Part shown: piece by piece, positions 1 through 8,882 of the stretch
Layout of the letters: every line of letters begins with the position of its first letter
Numbering within the stretch: position 1 is the first letter of the stretch
Position numbers and translations under genes: made by a program
The notes under the pieces: model-generated
The model's database searches: none
The model's input: the letters and a program-made list of their open reading frames with translations, nothing else
Told to the model about the DNA's origin: nothing
Origin: Paenibacillus cymbidii
GTDB taxonomy: Bacteria; Bacillota; Bacilli; Paenibacillales; NBRC-103111
Length of the DNA stretch: 64,000 bases
Direction: 5' to 3'
Assembly (NCBI RefSeq): GCF_004764705.1
Contig: NZ_SHLX01000013.1
Span: forward strand, 62,001 to 126,000

Positions 1-1
1 A

Positions 2-1057
2 GCGGATATGGCGCTGCGCCTGGATCCCGCTTACGAGAAGATCGCCCGTCGCTACCATGAGCATCCGGAGCAATTCGCCGACGCGTTCGCCCGCGCCTGG
101 TTCAAGCTCACGCACCGCGACATGGGTCCTCGTTCCCGCTATCTGGGGCCGGAAGTCCCCGAGGAGGAGCTAATCTGGCAAGATCCGGTTCCTGCCGGAA
201 ACAACAACTTGTCCGCTGCGGAGATCGAAGCGATCAAGACGAAATTGCTGAACGCCGATCTTACCGTCGGCGAACTGGTCGCAACAGCCTGGGCTTCGGC
301 CGGCACATTCCGCGCAACGGATAAACGCGGCGGCGCCAACGGCGCTCGCATTCGCCTCGCCCCGCAGAATGACTGGGAAGCGAACGAACCCGCCCAACTG
401 GCCAAGGTGCTTGCCGTCCTGGAAGCCATTCGGAACGATCTCGGCTCAAGCGTCAGCCTGGCCGATCTCATCGTACTTGGCGGCAGCGCCGCAGTCGAAA
501 AAGCTGCGCGGGATGCAGGCTACGAAGCAACCGTTCCTTTCGCTCCCGGGCGCGGCGACGCCACGCAGGAACAGACCGATCCGGAAAGCTTCGCCGTGCT
601 CGAGCCGGCCGCGGACGGCTTCCGCAACTACCGGAAGCAGCAGGATCGCGCAAACGCGGCGGAACGGCTTGTCGACAGAGCCCATCTGCTGGATCTTACG
701 GCGCCGGAGATGACCGTCCTGGTTGGCGGCATGCGCGTGCTCGGCGCCAACTTCGGCGGCGCCGCACATGGCGTTTTTACGGATCGCGTAGGCACGCTCA
801 CCAACGACTTCTTCGTCAACCTGCTCGACATGGGCGTGCAGTGGGCTCCTGTCGGCAACGACGTATATGAAGGCCGCGATCGCAAAACCGGCAAAGTCGT
901 CCGCACCGCAACTACCGTCGACCTTGTATTCGGCTCCAATTCGATTCTGCGCGCCATTGCGGAAGTGTACGCCCAGAACGATAACTGCGAGAAGTTTGTC
1001 CGCGACTTTATCGCCGCCTGGGTAAAAGTGATGAATGCAGACCGTTTCGATCTGTAG
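2..1057 (+). CDS. katG: Catalase-peroxidase KatG, C-terminal part (5' end outside window)
   Basis: This is the C-terminal half of a bifunctional haem catalase-peroxidase, which removes hydrogen peroxide in the cytoplasm. The reading frame is open to the window edge, and the first ATG (position 8) lies inside a conserved KatG segment (ADMALRLDPAYEKI), so it is not the true start. The visible 351 residues include the family segments FARAWFKLTHRDMGP and VLVGGMRVLG and the C-terminal sequence NDFFVNLLDMG. This half of KatG is a duplicated, haem-free peroxidase fold that supports the active N-terminal half; the catalytic residues lie upstream of the window. A strong hairpin follows 20 bp after the stop. 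No frameshift is seen, so the gene is probably intact. Confidence 0.96.
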   Translation, partial: ADMALRLDPAYEKIARRYHEHPEQFADAFARAWFKLTHRDMGPRSRYLGPEVPEEELIWQDPVPAGNNNLSAAEIEAIKTKLLNADLTVGELVATAWASAGTFRATDKRGGANGARIRLAPQNDWEANEPAQLAKVLAVLEAIRNDLGSSVSLADLIVLGGSAAVEKAARDAGYEATVPFAPGRGDATQEQTDPESFAVLEPAADGFRNYRKQQDRANAAERLVDRAHLLDLTAPEMTVLVGGMRVLGANFGGAAHGVFTDRVGTLTNDFFVNLLDMGVQWAPVGNDVYEGRDRKTGKVVRTATTVDLVFGSNSILRAIAEVYAQNDNCEKFVRDFIAAWVKVMNADRFDL

Positions 1058-1076
1058 CGAAGGCTTCGTTCGCAAA

Positions 1077-1103
1077 CCAACTCCCGCTGCGCGCGGGAGT
1101 TGG
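1077..1103 (+). terminator. Hairpin terminator after katG
   Basis: A perfect 11-bp stem (CCAACTCCCGC / GCGGGAGTTGG) with a 5-nt loop lies 20 bp after the katG stop. No long U-run follows directly; the first T-rich stretch is about 14 nt later. Termination is therefore inferred from position and stem strength. Confidence 0.6.
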
Positions 1104-1339
1104 GATTCCGCTCAGCTTTTCCATACCACCTCCGCTCTCCCTGTTTGAACCATCGCCAAGCAGACACGTTGCACCGCCAACCAACAAATTCGCTTTTGTA
1201 CCGCTCCCGATGAAATCTATTACCCACCTTCGCGTCCTCCATGCGGATGATGCGGTTCGTTTAAAGAGCAGTTGCGGAAGAGGAGCTTGCCGAAAGGCGG
1301 CTCCTCTTTTTGGGGTTTGTGCTTTGGCAGGGTTTTCGG

Positions 1340-1530
1340 AAATAAGCCATTTTTTATGGCCTATTTCGCTAAAAGGGGGCGGTCACTCCGAAATAGCCCA
1401 TGATTTCGCTGGCTATTTGGCCGAAAACGCCGATTCAGGGCCAGTTCCATCGTAATAGCCAGTGTTTTCGCTGGCTATTTTCGGCGCAGCATGGGAAAAC
1501 GGGCAAATAGGCCATTTTTTATTGCCTATT
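1340..1530. repeat. Four-palindrome cassette A (T1-T2-T2-T1)
   Basis: Four 25-28 bp palindromes are centred at 1353, 1404.5, 1466.5 and 1518, giving steps of 51.5, 62 and 51.5 bp. The outer pair is type T1 (AATAGGCCAT…ATGGCCTATT-like) and the inner pair type T2 (AATAGCCAGTG…CACTGGCTATT-like). The cassette fills the gap between katG and the WYL gene. Apart from the katG terminator, I see nothing else between 1058 and 1646. Short reading frames through this block come from the repeat and do not look like genes. Confidence 0.9.
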
Positions 1531-1646
1531 CGCCGCTTCTCCCTCCTCGCCTCGTGGAAACCGAATCATTTTTCCCCATTTCCATCCAGACCGGCAGTTG
1601 CTACAATAAAACGAGAACGATCAGCCGCATAACGGGAGGAAAACGC

Positions 1647-2975
1647 GTGGCCCGGGAAAGCTTCGATAAAGAGATCCAGTTTCTGCGCTTGCTGGCGCTG
1701 GCCGGGGGCGCGTACTCCAGGCAGCAGTTCGCTTCCCGCCTGGGCATTTCCGTTCACACCTACGACAAAACGCTGCGTTACCTCAAAGACATGAGAGCCT
1801 CGCTCGGCCGGCAAACGTTGTCCTCTGCGCAGGAGACCGATTTGACGGACGGCTTCCGCTACAATTATTACGAAACCGCCGACCCGCTGCTGCTTTTTCT
1901 GTTTCGCGCCAAAGCGGTCAAAGCGTCGGAAAGCGCCCGGCTCTCCCTCATCGTTGCCCTGCTGCAGGAGCAGGCGCTGACCGCAAGCGAGATTCTCGAC
2001 GCCTGCAGCGACGGCATGCCGCCCGACCTCCCGTGCCCCGACGAAAAGACGATCCGCGCGGACCTGAAGTATTTGGAGGAAGTGGGCGTGCTTGCGCGTG
2101 CGGACGGCGGGCGGCCTTACCGGTACCGGGCGGCCAACGAGCTGATCGACCGGCTGACGGACGAGGAACTGCTCGATCTGTACGATTACGTCGACGTGCT
2201 GGCGGGCACGCAAGTGCCGGCCGTGCAGGGCTACTTGCTGCGCGATACGCTGAAGAAGGCGCTGCGGAGGCGCGGCTTCGACGCGGCCGCAACGGAAACC
2301 CACCTGTACAAATACCACTACCACTCGCGTATCCTCGACGAAGCGCATCTGTTCCCGATCGCCTCCGCCATTCGCTCGCGACGCATGCTGCATTTCCTGT
2401 ACCTGTCGCCCAAACGGGGCAAAACGTACGCTTCCAAAAACACCAATCCGCTGTTCGAACGCGACACCGAAGGCAAAACGATCGCCGCGCTGCCGCTCCG
2501 GGTCGTCTACGACCACCAATACGGACGCTGGTATTTGATCGGATACAAGAGCGGAGCGGGCACGGTCAGCTACCGGATGGAAGGCATGACGCAGATCGCC
2601 GAGGGCGAAGCGGTGCCGGAAGCGGATTTCGCCGCAAGGCAACGCGAGATGGAGCGGCGTACGGAGCGGAGCTGGGTCACCGACACGACTCGTCCGGTCA
2701 AGGTCGTCGCCCGGTTCTACAATCCCGAGCGCGCCGGCGCGAACTTCATCCGCGAGCGCGTGGAGGCGCAAGGGCAGTGGGGGACGCTGACGGAAGAGAG
2801 CGAAGCGGCGTTTCGTTATGAGATTACGGTCAACGGGACGAGCGAAATCAAGCCGTGGCTGCGCAGCTTCGGCTCGAGCTGCGAAGTGCTGGAGCCCGCC
2901 TCGCTGCGCGAGGAGTTCATCGCCGAATGGAAGGAGCTTCGCGCTTATTATGAATCCGTTCGAGAAAATATTTAA
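1647..2975 (+). CDS. WYL-domain transcriptional regulator (first of a pair)
   Basis: A 442-residue DNA-binding regulator. The N-terminus (residues 1-60) carries a helix-turn-helix (YSRQQFASRLGISVHTYDKTLRYL). A second winged-helix-like stretch lies near 110-180, and a WYL domain lies at about 225-320, with the typical strand pair LPLRVVYDHQYGRWYLIGYK and a following RMEGM segment. WYL domains sense small ligands or nucleic acid and switch the HTH. I chose GTG at 1647 because GGGAGG sits 8 nt upstream; the upstream in-frame ATG at 1491 lies in repeat cassette A and would add 52 unrelated residues. The 3' end overlaps the next WYL gene by 26 bp, which implies translational coupling and possibly a heteromer. 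The target genes are not evident. Confidence 0.85.
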   Translation: MARESFDKEIQFLRLLALAGGAYSRQQFASRLGISVHTYDKTLRYLKDMRASLGRQTLSSAQETDLTDGFRYNYYETADPLLLFLFRAKAVKASESARLSLIVALLQEQALTASEILDACSDGMPPDLPCPDEKTIRADLKYLEEVGVLARADGGRPYRYRAANELIDRLTDEELLDLYDYVDVLAGTQVPAVQGYLLRDTLKKALRRRGFDAAATETHLYKYHYHSRILDEAHLFPIASAIRSRRMLHFLYLSPKRGKTYASKNTNPLFERDTEGKTIAALPLRVVYDHQYGRWYLIGYKSGAGTVSYRMEGMTQIAEGEAVPEADFAARQREMERRTERSWVTDTTRPVKVVARFYNPERAGANFIRERVEAQGQWGTLTEESEAAFRYEITVNGTSEIKPWLRSFGSSCEVLEPASLREEFIAEWKELRAYYESVRENI

Positions 2976-3756
2976 CTACCAGCTGATCTCCCGCCTGGAC
3001 GAGTCGAGCGCGATCGCCCTGACGTCGCAGGAGCGGTCCTGGCTGCAGGCGATGCTGGCGCACGAGGCTTCCGCCGACGCCTTCGCCCCCGCCACGCTGG
3101 ACAAGCTCCGCGAGCTGCTACGCGCCGCCGCTTCCGCCGACTTCCGCGGCATTGTCGCGGAAAAAGCCAAAAGCCGCGAGCGGCAAGTGTACCATCCGCT
3201 GCTGCGTCCGCTCCGCCGGCTCATCATGCGCGGCGCGGGCATCCGCATCACCTACCGGATCAAGCACGGGGGCGTGAAAGACGGCCAAGCCGGGCTGCCG
3301 CTCAAGCTCGAATACAGCATGGTCAAAAGAGAATGGTATCTGCTCTGGTACCACATGCGCAGCCGCGCGCTTTATGCCACGAAGCTGCAGCATATCGTCG
3401 CCGCGGAAGAAACGGCGCTTCCGCCCGAACGGGCCGCCCAACTGAAAACGTGCGCAGCGGCGATGCTGGAGGAGCGGCGGGAGAGCGCCGTGATCGAAGT
3501 CGTCCGGCTGTACAACGCCGAGTTGTCCCGCATCCTGTACGCTTTCAGCTGCTTCGACAAATCCGTCGACTACGATGAAGCGACGCACGTCTACCGCGTC
3601 CGGGTCCATTATTTGGCCGACGAAAGCGAATTTCTGCTGTCGAAAATCCGCTTCCTCGGCCTGCGGGTCCGCGTGCTCGAAGGCGACCACCTCCGCCGGC
3701 GCATGCGGGAATCGGCCGCACGCGCGCTGGAACGCTACGGGATCGGCGACGTCTGA
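2950..3756 (+). CDS. WYL-domain protein (second of a pair)
   Basis: A 268-residue protein translated from an ATG inside the 3' end of the preceding WYL gene. It lacks an obvious N-terminal HTH. Residues 70-160 form a WYL-like core (GIRITYRIKHGG, followed by LEYSMVKREWYLLWYHMRSRALYATKLQHI), and the C-terminus resembles the WCX extension of WYL regulators (VVRLYNAELSRILYAFSCF). Tandem WYL pairs in which only one member has a clear DNA-binding domain are common in Paenibacillaceae and may act as a two-subunit regulator (inference). The stop codon is 4 bp from the stop of the convergent Gfo/Idh gene. Confidence 0.78.
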   Translation: MNPFEKIFNYQLISRLDESSAIALTSQERSWLQAMLAHEASADAFAPATLDKLRELLRAAASADFRGIVAEKAKSRERQVYHPLLRPLRRLIMRGAGIRITYRIKHGGVKDGQAGLPLKLEYSMVKREWYLLWYHMRSRALYATKLQHIVAAEETALPPERAAQLKTCAAAMLEERRESAVIEVVRLYNAELSRILYAFSCFDKSVDYDEATHVYRVRVHYLADESEFLLSKIRFLGLRVRVLEGDHLRRRMRESAARALERYGIGDV

Positions 3757-3760
3757 TTCC

Positions 3761-4993
3761 TCAATGCATGGCACAATCCGCTGCGGACAACAGCTCTTCA
3801 ATGCGGACAGGCCGGAGCTCCAGGATCGATTGGTTGGCAGCGGCTCCGATCAGCAAAGACATGGCGCCGGCTCTTGAGCCTGCTTGTTGGCCCAGCACGT
3901 CCGGCACATCCTGCGCGAACAGCATGCGGCGCAGTCGCCGGTCGCCGCCGCCGTGCTCTCCGGAGGATTTGGCCATGCGCAGCGTCGATAATTCGCCGCG
4001 GTGATTGTACAGCCGGATCTCGTCCGTCGTATCGGCGCTGCCGGGACCGCTGTACGTCTCCCCTGCCTCCAGGCGTCCCTTTGAGCCGACGAAAGTCGCC
4101 CGCCAGCCTTCATAGGGACTGTAAGCATTCAGCGAATACGTCAGCAGCGCCCCGCGGCCGTACTTGACGGCAACCGACATCGTGTCGTAAATATCGATAT
4201 TGTCGCCGAATACGCATTGATCGCGGTAATATCCATCGTGTCGCTCCGCTCCGAGATAGAACGATTGCGTAAACGCATCCGCCGCGACATCGTAGTAGAA
4301 CGCGCACGTTGTTTTATGCTCGCACGTTGCGCAACGTTCGCCCCTCGACTCGCGCGTCGGCCCGTAAAATTGCCTGGAGCCGTTCGCAAATACGTACTCC
4401 GGCTCGTCGTCCAGCCACCAGTTCACCATGTCAAAATGATGCGTCGACTTGTGAACAAGCAGCCCTCCGCTATTCTCCATCCGCCGGTGCCAGCGGCGAA
4501 AATAATCGGCACCATGGCGCGTATCGAGCGACCATTCCAGCGTTACGCCATATACGTCGCCGATCGCTCCTTCCCGAAGCAGCTCTTTGACGCGAACGAC
4601 ATAAGGCATAAACCGGCAGTTGAACGTGACAATCACCCTTTTGCCCGTTCGCCGTTCCGCGTCGAGAATGGCACGGCATTTGGCCGCGTTCGTCGTCATC
4701 GGCTTCTCGGCGATAACGTCGCAGCCCGCTTCCAGGGCGCGAATAATGAAGATGTCGTGCAAACTGTCCGGCGTCGTGACGATGACCGCATCCGGCTTCG
4801 TCCGTTCGATCATCGCATCGAAATCGCCGAATGCTGGCACGCCTCCGCATTGCTCGCTCATCAATCTCGCGCGTTCAGGATTTGTGTCGCATATGCCTAC
4901 GAGCGCCGCAACCCCTTGCAGCTCATTGGTCAGTGGACCGCTAAACATGTGATAAGCCCGGCTTCCGGCACCGACGATCGCTATTTTAGTCAA
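3761..4993 (-). CDS. Gfo/Idh/MocA-family NAD(P)-dependent oxidoreductase
   Basis: A 410-residue sugar or inositol dehydrogenase-type enzyme. A Rossmann fold starts at the N-terminus (IAIVGAGSRAY), followed by VIVTTPDSLH and the family hallmark EKP (AEKPMTTN) near residue 98. The C-terminal half contains HHFDMVNWW, typical of the substrate-binding sheet, and a four-cysteine-type cluster near residue 225 (CATCEHKTTC) that could bind a metal; that cluster occurs in only some subfamilies. The start is TTG at 4993, preceded by GAGGAGGAGG. The gene stands alone on the minus strand, next to the AraC regulator and the sugar-import operon, so a role in the same carbohydrate pathway is likely. A perfect 14-bp palindrome lies 84 bp upstream. 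Confidence 0.88.
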   Translation of the reverse strand: MTKIAIVGAGSRAYHMFSGPLTNELQGVAALVGICDTNPERARLMSEQCGGVPAFGDFDAMIERTKPDAVIVTTPDSLHDIFIIRALEAGCDVIAEKPMTTNAAKCRAILDAERRTGKRVIVTFNCRFMPYVVRVKELLREGAIGDVYGVTLEWSLDTRHGADYFRRWHRRMENSGGLLVHKSTHHFDMVNWWLDDEPEYVFANGSRQFYGPTRESRGERCATCEHKTTCAFYYDVAADAFTQSFYLGAERHDGYYRDQCVFGDNIDIYDTMSVAVKYGRGALLTYSLNAYSPYEGWRATFVGSKGRLEAGETYSGPGSADTTDEIRLYNHRGELSTLRMAKSSGEHGGGDRRLRRMLFAQDVPDVLGQQAGSRAGAMSLLIGAAANQSILELRPVRIEELLSAADCAMH

Positions 4994-5076
4994 TCCGGTT
5001 CCTCCTCCTCATTTTCCGCTGCCTCGTCCAAAGCCGCGTACGCTTTTCTCAGAAAAAAATCCCGATATTTCCATAT

Positions 5077-5090
5077 AGTAATCGATTACT
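5077..5090. promoter_or_regulatory. Palindromic LacI/GalR-type operator candidate
   Basis: The site is a perfect 14-bp palindrome, AGTAATCGATTACT, with a central CG step and further outer symmetry (CCATA … TATGG at 5071-5075 and 5095-5099). This form matches operators of the LacI/GalR family. It lies 84 bp upstream of the Gfo/Idh start codon and about 110 bp downstream of the araC stop. No LacI-family gene is present in the window, so the regulator would act in trans. Confidence 0.5.
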
Positions 5091-5199
5091 TTTCTATGGC
5101 TACGAGCATATCATGCCTCTCTCCTGCTGTAAAGATGGCGCTTCTCTTGATGAAGCTTTTCTTTTTTGCTTTTATCGCCGGCCGATGAAGGCCGATTGT

Positions 5200-5997
5200 C
5201 TACCATTCGATGGCTTTATGCTTCCGATAATCGCTGGCGCTCATTTTCATCTTCGTTTTGAACACGTGCGAGAAATGAGACAGGTCGTAATACCCGAGCC
5301 GGTTGGCGATCGCCTCGATCGACATTTCGGAGTTGATCAGCAGGGAGCACGCCTTGTTGATGCGCAGATTGTTGTGCAGCGCAATGACTCCGGAGCCGAA
5401 TTGCTGCTTGGTCAGCTTCTCCAGTTGGGAAGTGCTGATGGAAAACTCCCGGGCAATGCCGTGCAGCGTCACTTTCTCCGACAGATTGCCGCTCAGCAAG
5501 TGGAGCAGCTTGTTGCGGAAGTCGATTTGCGCCCGGTTGTCCGAGTCTTCCATGCAAGAGAGCAGGAACTGATCCATCATGCTCGCCATTTTCAATCGGG
5601 CGTAAATGGTTTGGTTCTCGATTTCCTTCACCAACTCGGATACGGCGTACAGCAAGTCGGGTTTATTCAGCAGCGTGAAATCCTTGAAGCGATTGCCGAG
5701 CAACTCGCTTAACCCGCGGCTGTCCGGCTCCGCATTCAGATCGATGCCGAGCTGCTGGTATCCGTTGTCGGCAGTATGCAGCGAATGTTTCAGCAGAGGC
5801 GGGATGACCGCAAGCTGTCCGCGCGAAACGCCGACATGCTGGCCGTTCAGGGCAATAAACACAACGCCGTCGATGACATAGATCAGTTGATAGAAGAGAT
5901 GGTCATGCTCATGAATGGACCAGCCTCCTCTCCGTAGAAACAGAGTGGCATTCTGGTACGGTTCGGGCAGATCGGTCACAATGGCATTGCCTTTCAT
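5200..5997 (-). CDS. AraC-family transcriptional regulator
   Basis: A 265-residue regulator with an N-terminal cupin sugar-sensing domain (residues 15-110, HEHDHLFYQLIYVIDG and GQLAVIPPLLKHSL) and a C-terminal double HTH (about 165-262, ending in the family signature RLGYYDLSHFSHVFKTKMKMSASDYRKH). It is transcribed divergently from the sugar-import and hydrolase operon starting at 6170, which is the usual arrangement for a local activator. The start ATG at 5997 is preceded by GAGGCGA. The inducer is probably an oligosaccharide processed by the adjacent operon (inference). Confidence 0.9.
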   Translation of the reverse strand: MKGNAIVTDLPEPYQNATLFLRRGGWSIHEHDHLFYQLIYVIDGVVFIALNGQHVGVSRGQLAVIPPLLKHSLHTADNGYQQLGIDLNAEPDSRGLSELLGNRFKDFTLLNKPDLLYAVSELVKEIENQTIYARLKMASMMDQFLLSCMEDSDNRAQIDFRNKLLHLLSGNLSEKVTLHGIAREFSISTSQLEKLTKQQFGSGVIALHNNLRINKACSLLINSEMSIEAIANRLGYYDLSHFSHVFKTKMKMSASDYRKHKAIEW

Positions 5998-6061
5998 CGA
6001 AACATCGCCTCATTCGCCTTCTATTGTAGCCGATTATACAAATTGATGATTCGTTCCTCAA

Positions 6062-6124
6062 TGTAAATCAGGGATCGACTTCCGTATAATGAATGATGTA
6101 AGCGCAAGCATTGAGTAAAACTCA
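6062..6124 (+). promoter_or_regulatory. Candidate promoter and small palindrome upstream of sugar operon
   Basis: A consensus -10 box, TATAAT, lies at 6085-6090, about 80 bp upstream of the lipoprotein start, but no good -35 is found at 17 bp. A weak -35 would fit an AraC-activated promoter. A 13-bp palindrome TGAGT-AAA-ACTCA follows at 6112-6124 and could bind a regulator. The sequence TGTAAGCG…CA at 6097-6110 resembles a cre site with two mismatches. No functional evidence is available. Confidence 0.4.
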
Positions 6125-6169
6125 TTATATCGGATCGTGCAAAAAAATACCATCCAGGGGGTAGTGACA

Positions 6170-7837
6170 TTGACGAAAAAAGGGTTGGGCGCGGGGATCG
6201 TCTCCGGTTTGGTGACCGCCTCGCTTCTGTTTGCCGGATGCTCGAACGGCAGCGGCGATTCGTCGGGCGCGCCAAGCGCCTCAAGCGCTCCGAGCGCGTC
6301 GAATTCGCCGCAGGCATCCGCACAACCGTCGCAAGGGCAGAATACGGCCAAAGCTTCGGATAAGCTGATCACCGTTAAAGGTTGGGCTGCGTTTACCCCC
6401 CCGACAGGGTCGGAAGGAGTTTCGACCTACAACGATCATCTCGTCTGGAAGGAGCTCCCGAAGATCACGAACGTGAAGGTGGATTGGACCGCTACAACCG
6501 ACGATTACAAAACCCAGCTTGGTCTCATTACCGCTTCGGGCAATTTGCCCGACCTGATCGGCCGCATCGATCCGCAGCTTGCTGCCCAGTACGGAAGCCA
6601 GGGCGCATTGATGCCGCTGGAAAGCCTGATCAAGCAGCATGCGCCCAATCTGCAGAAGATCTTGAACGACAATCCGCAGATCAAAGCGCAGCTGACAACG
6701 CCGGAAGGCCACATCTATTTCTTCCCCCGCCTGCTGTTTGACCCGCGCACGCAGGCATTTAACGGCTTCTTCATTCGCAAGGACTGGCTCGACCGGCTGG
6801 GCCTGAAGTCGCCGGATACGACCGACGATTTGTACAATGTGCTGAAAACGTTCAAGGAGAAGGACGCCAACGGCAACGGCCAGAAGGATGAGGTGCCGAT
6901 GGCCGGCGATCCGCGGCCGCTCATTTGGGCGTTTGGGGTAGGCAGCCGGGGCAACGGCAGCGCCAACGATTTCTTCGTGGAAGGCGGCAAAATCAAATAC
7001 GGGCCGACCGACCCGCGGTTCAAGGATGCGCTGGCCTACATCAACAAACTGTATACCGAGGGGCTGCTGGACAACGAGTATCTGGGGCAAACCTCGGACA
7101 ATTATACCGCACGGTTCACGAATGAATTGTCCGGCTTTACCTACGGCTCCCATGCGGGCGTGCTGACCCGGTACAATTCCTTGCTGGAAGGCGCAGGCAA
7201 GAAGCCCGGCCTGGCCGGGGTGATCCCGCCGAAGGGCCCGACGGGCGAAAGGAATATCCTGGGCAAGCATACGGAAATCGACCCGGGCGTTGGCGTATCG
7301 ATCGCCAGCACATCGAAGTACGGCGCGGAACTGGTCAAGATGATGGACTATTTCTATACCAAGGAAGGCAGCTTGCTGCTTTATTTCGGCAAAGAGGGCG
7401 TGACGTATACGATGAAGGACGGCGTTCCCGCATACACGGACAAAGTAGCCAAGGATCCCAAGCTGTCGGTGCTGAACTACATGAACGCCTATGTCGGCCA
7501 GGTCAGCACATGGGCATCGTCGGTTATTCCCGAACACTACCTTGCGACGATCAGCGATGCGGGCAAGCAGTCGAATGCGGTGACAGTAGCCAATGTCGGC
7601 AACAAGAAGCCGCCGCTGCTCAACTTCACCCAGGCCGAGCTCAAGGAAGTGCAGGGGCTGCAGCGCGATATCGATACCTTTGTGGACGAGAATGTGCAGG
7701 CGTTCATCCGGGGCAAGCAGCCGATCGGCGACTATGACAAGTTTGTGGCTGGGCTGCAAAAGATCGGCAGCGATAAGCTGCAGAAATTGTACGAAACCGC
7801 ATATGAACGGTTCTTATCCGTCAAAGGCGGCAAATAA
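6170..7837 (+). CDS. Sugar ABC transporter solute-binding lipoprotein (LplA-like, family 1)
   Basis: A 555-residue extracellular lipoprotein that would deliver an oligosaccharide to the two following permeases. It has a signal peptide with lipobox (LLFAGC), a low-complexity Ser/Ala/Pro linker to about residue 65, then a large two-lobe binding domain (YNDHLVWKELPKITNVKVDW, DANGNGQKDEVPM, PMAGDP). The motif KDANGNGQKDE is typical of the 500-550 residue LplA/YtcQ group. I chose TTG at 6170 because GGGGG lies 8 nt upstream; the farther GTG at 6137 lacks a ribosome site. No ATPase gene is present, as usual for this class, which borrows the shared MsmX-type ATPase (family knowledge). A hairpin follows before the permease genes. 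Confidence 0.92.
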   Translation: MTKKGLGAGIVSGLVTASLLFAGCSNGSGDSSGAPSASSAPSASNSPQASAQPSQGQNTAKASDKLITVKGWAAFTPPTGSEGVSTYNDHLVWKELPKITNVKVDWTATTDDYKTQLGLITASGNLPDLIGRIDPQLAAQYGSQGALMPLESLIKQHAPNLQKILNDNPQIKAQLTTPEGHIYFFPRLLFDPRTQAFNGFFIRKDWLDRLGLKSPDTTDDLYNVLKTFKEKDANGNGQKDEVPMAGDPRPLIWAFGVGSRGNGSANDFFVEGGKIKYGPTDPRFKDALAYINKLYTEGLLDNEYLGQTSDNYTARFTNELSGFTYGSHAGVLTRYNSLLEGAGKKPGLAGVIPPKGPTGERNILGKHTEIDPGVGVSIASTSKYGAELVKMMDYFYTKEGSLLLYFGKEGVTYTMKDGVPAYTDKVAKDPKLSVLNYMNAYVGQVSTWASSVIPEHYLATISDAGKQSNAVTVANVGNKKPPLLNFTQAELKEVQGLQRDIDTFVDENVQAFIRGKQPIGDYDKFVAGLQKIGSDKLQKLYETAYERFLSVKGGK

Positions 7838-7873
7838 TCCGTCCGGGCATCAGGGCATTTCCATCAGGAAGCG

Positions 7874-7916
7874 AAGCGGTCGGCGGCTCGTCCATGTGGA
7901 CCGCTGCCGCCCGCTT
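7874..7916 (+). terminator. Intercistronic hairpin between lipoprotein and permease genes
   Basis: An imperfect GC-rich hairpin (arms AAGCGG…GGCGG and CCG…CCGCTT) lies in the 109-bp gap between the lipoprotein and the first permease. Such structures commonly reduce downstream expression or stabilise the upstream mRNA, so that the binding protein is made in excess. There is no U-run, so full termination is unlikely. Confidence 0.35.
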
Positions 7917-7946
7917 TCAGGTTGTTGGGAAGGGGAATGAATACCA

Positions 7947-8855
7947 GTGCGCAGTCCAATTACGCGGGCGCTCATGCGGCATAAAGTGTTGTATTTGTTT
8001 CTGCTGCCGGCGTTGTGCTATTACGTCATCTTTCATTACGTTCCGATGTACGGCGCTCTGATCGCGTTTCAGGAGTACAATCCGTTTCGCGGCATGCGGC
8101 ACAGCGACTGGGTAGGACTGAAGCATTTCGAAAGCTTCGTGCAGTCGATTTACTTTTTCCGGCTTATGCGCAACACGTTCCTGCTGGGGCTGTACAATGT
8201 CGTGTTCGGGTTCGCCTTCCCGGTCGCGTTCGCGCTTCTGCTGCGGGAGGCGAAGCATCGCGGCATGCGTACGGTGGCGCAGTCGATCAGTTATTTGCCC
8301 CACTTCATCTCTACCGTCGTCATTGCCGGACTGGTGGTAACGTTCCTTTCCCCTTCGACCGGCATGGTCAACAGCTTGATGAAGGCGGCAGGGCTGTCCC
8401 CCATCGACTTCATGAGAGAACCTTCGTGGTTTCGCACGATTTATACTTCCTCCGGCATTTGGCAGCATTTGGGGTGGAGCTCCATCATTTATTATGCCTC
8501 CTTGTCAAGCATCAGCCCGAGCCTGTACGAAGCGGCAGAAATTGACGGCGCAAGCCGGTGGCGCAAAATACGGCATATCAGCCTTCCGGGTATCCTGCCC
8601 ACGGTAATCACGATTCTGCTGCTGGATCTGGGCCATGTCATGGAGGTAGGCTTCGAGAAAGTATTCCTGCTGCACAACACGAGCACCTATTCAACCGGAG
8701 ACGTGCTGAGCACGTACGTGTACAGGGCGGGACTAGTCGACCAGCAGTACAGCTTTGCCGCGGCGGTGGGATTGTTCAATTCCGTGCTTTCCCTTGTGGT
8801 GATTGTTTCGTGCAACCGGCTTGCACGCAAACTAAGCGGCTATTCGCTCTGGTAG
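7947..8855 (+). CDS. Sugar ABC transporter permease (LplB-like)
   Basis: A 302-residue integral membrane protein with six predicted helices. It starts with the hallmark of LplB/YteP permeases (YLFLLPALCYYVIFHYVPMYGALIAFQEYNPFRG-type N-terminus) and contains the cytoplasmic EAA loop, EAAEIDGASRWRKIRHISLPGI, near residue 195, which contacts the shared ATPase. The start is GTG at 7947. It forms the transport channel together with the next gene, and 27 bp separate the two. Confidence 0.92.
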   Translation: MRSPITRALMRHKVLYLFLLPALCYYVIFHYVPMYGALIAFQEYNPFRGMRHSDWVGLKHFESFVQSIYFFRLMRNTFLLGLYNVVFGFAFPVAFALLLREAKHRGMRTVAQSISYLPHFISTVVIAGLVVTFLSPSTGMVNSLMKAAGLSPIDFMREPSWFRTIYTSSGIWQHLGWSSIIYYASLSSISPSLYEAAEIDGASRWRKIRHISLPGILPTVITILLLDLGHVMEVGFEKVFLLHNTSTYSTGDVLSTYVYRAGLVDQQYSFAAAVGLFNSVLSLVVIVSCNRLARKLSGYSLW

Positions 8856-8882
8856 CACGACACGAAAGCAGGTGAGCGTAAA

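Noticed and set aside
1491..1646. Upstream extension of the first WYL gene to ATG 1491
   Set aside because: The added 52 residues are encoded by palindrome cassette A and lack a ribosome site; GTG 1647 has GGGAGG at proper distance.
7874..7916. True operon terminator between lipoprotein and permease
   Set aside because: There is no U-run, and the permeases are the obligate partners of the lipoprotein, so read-through is expected.
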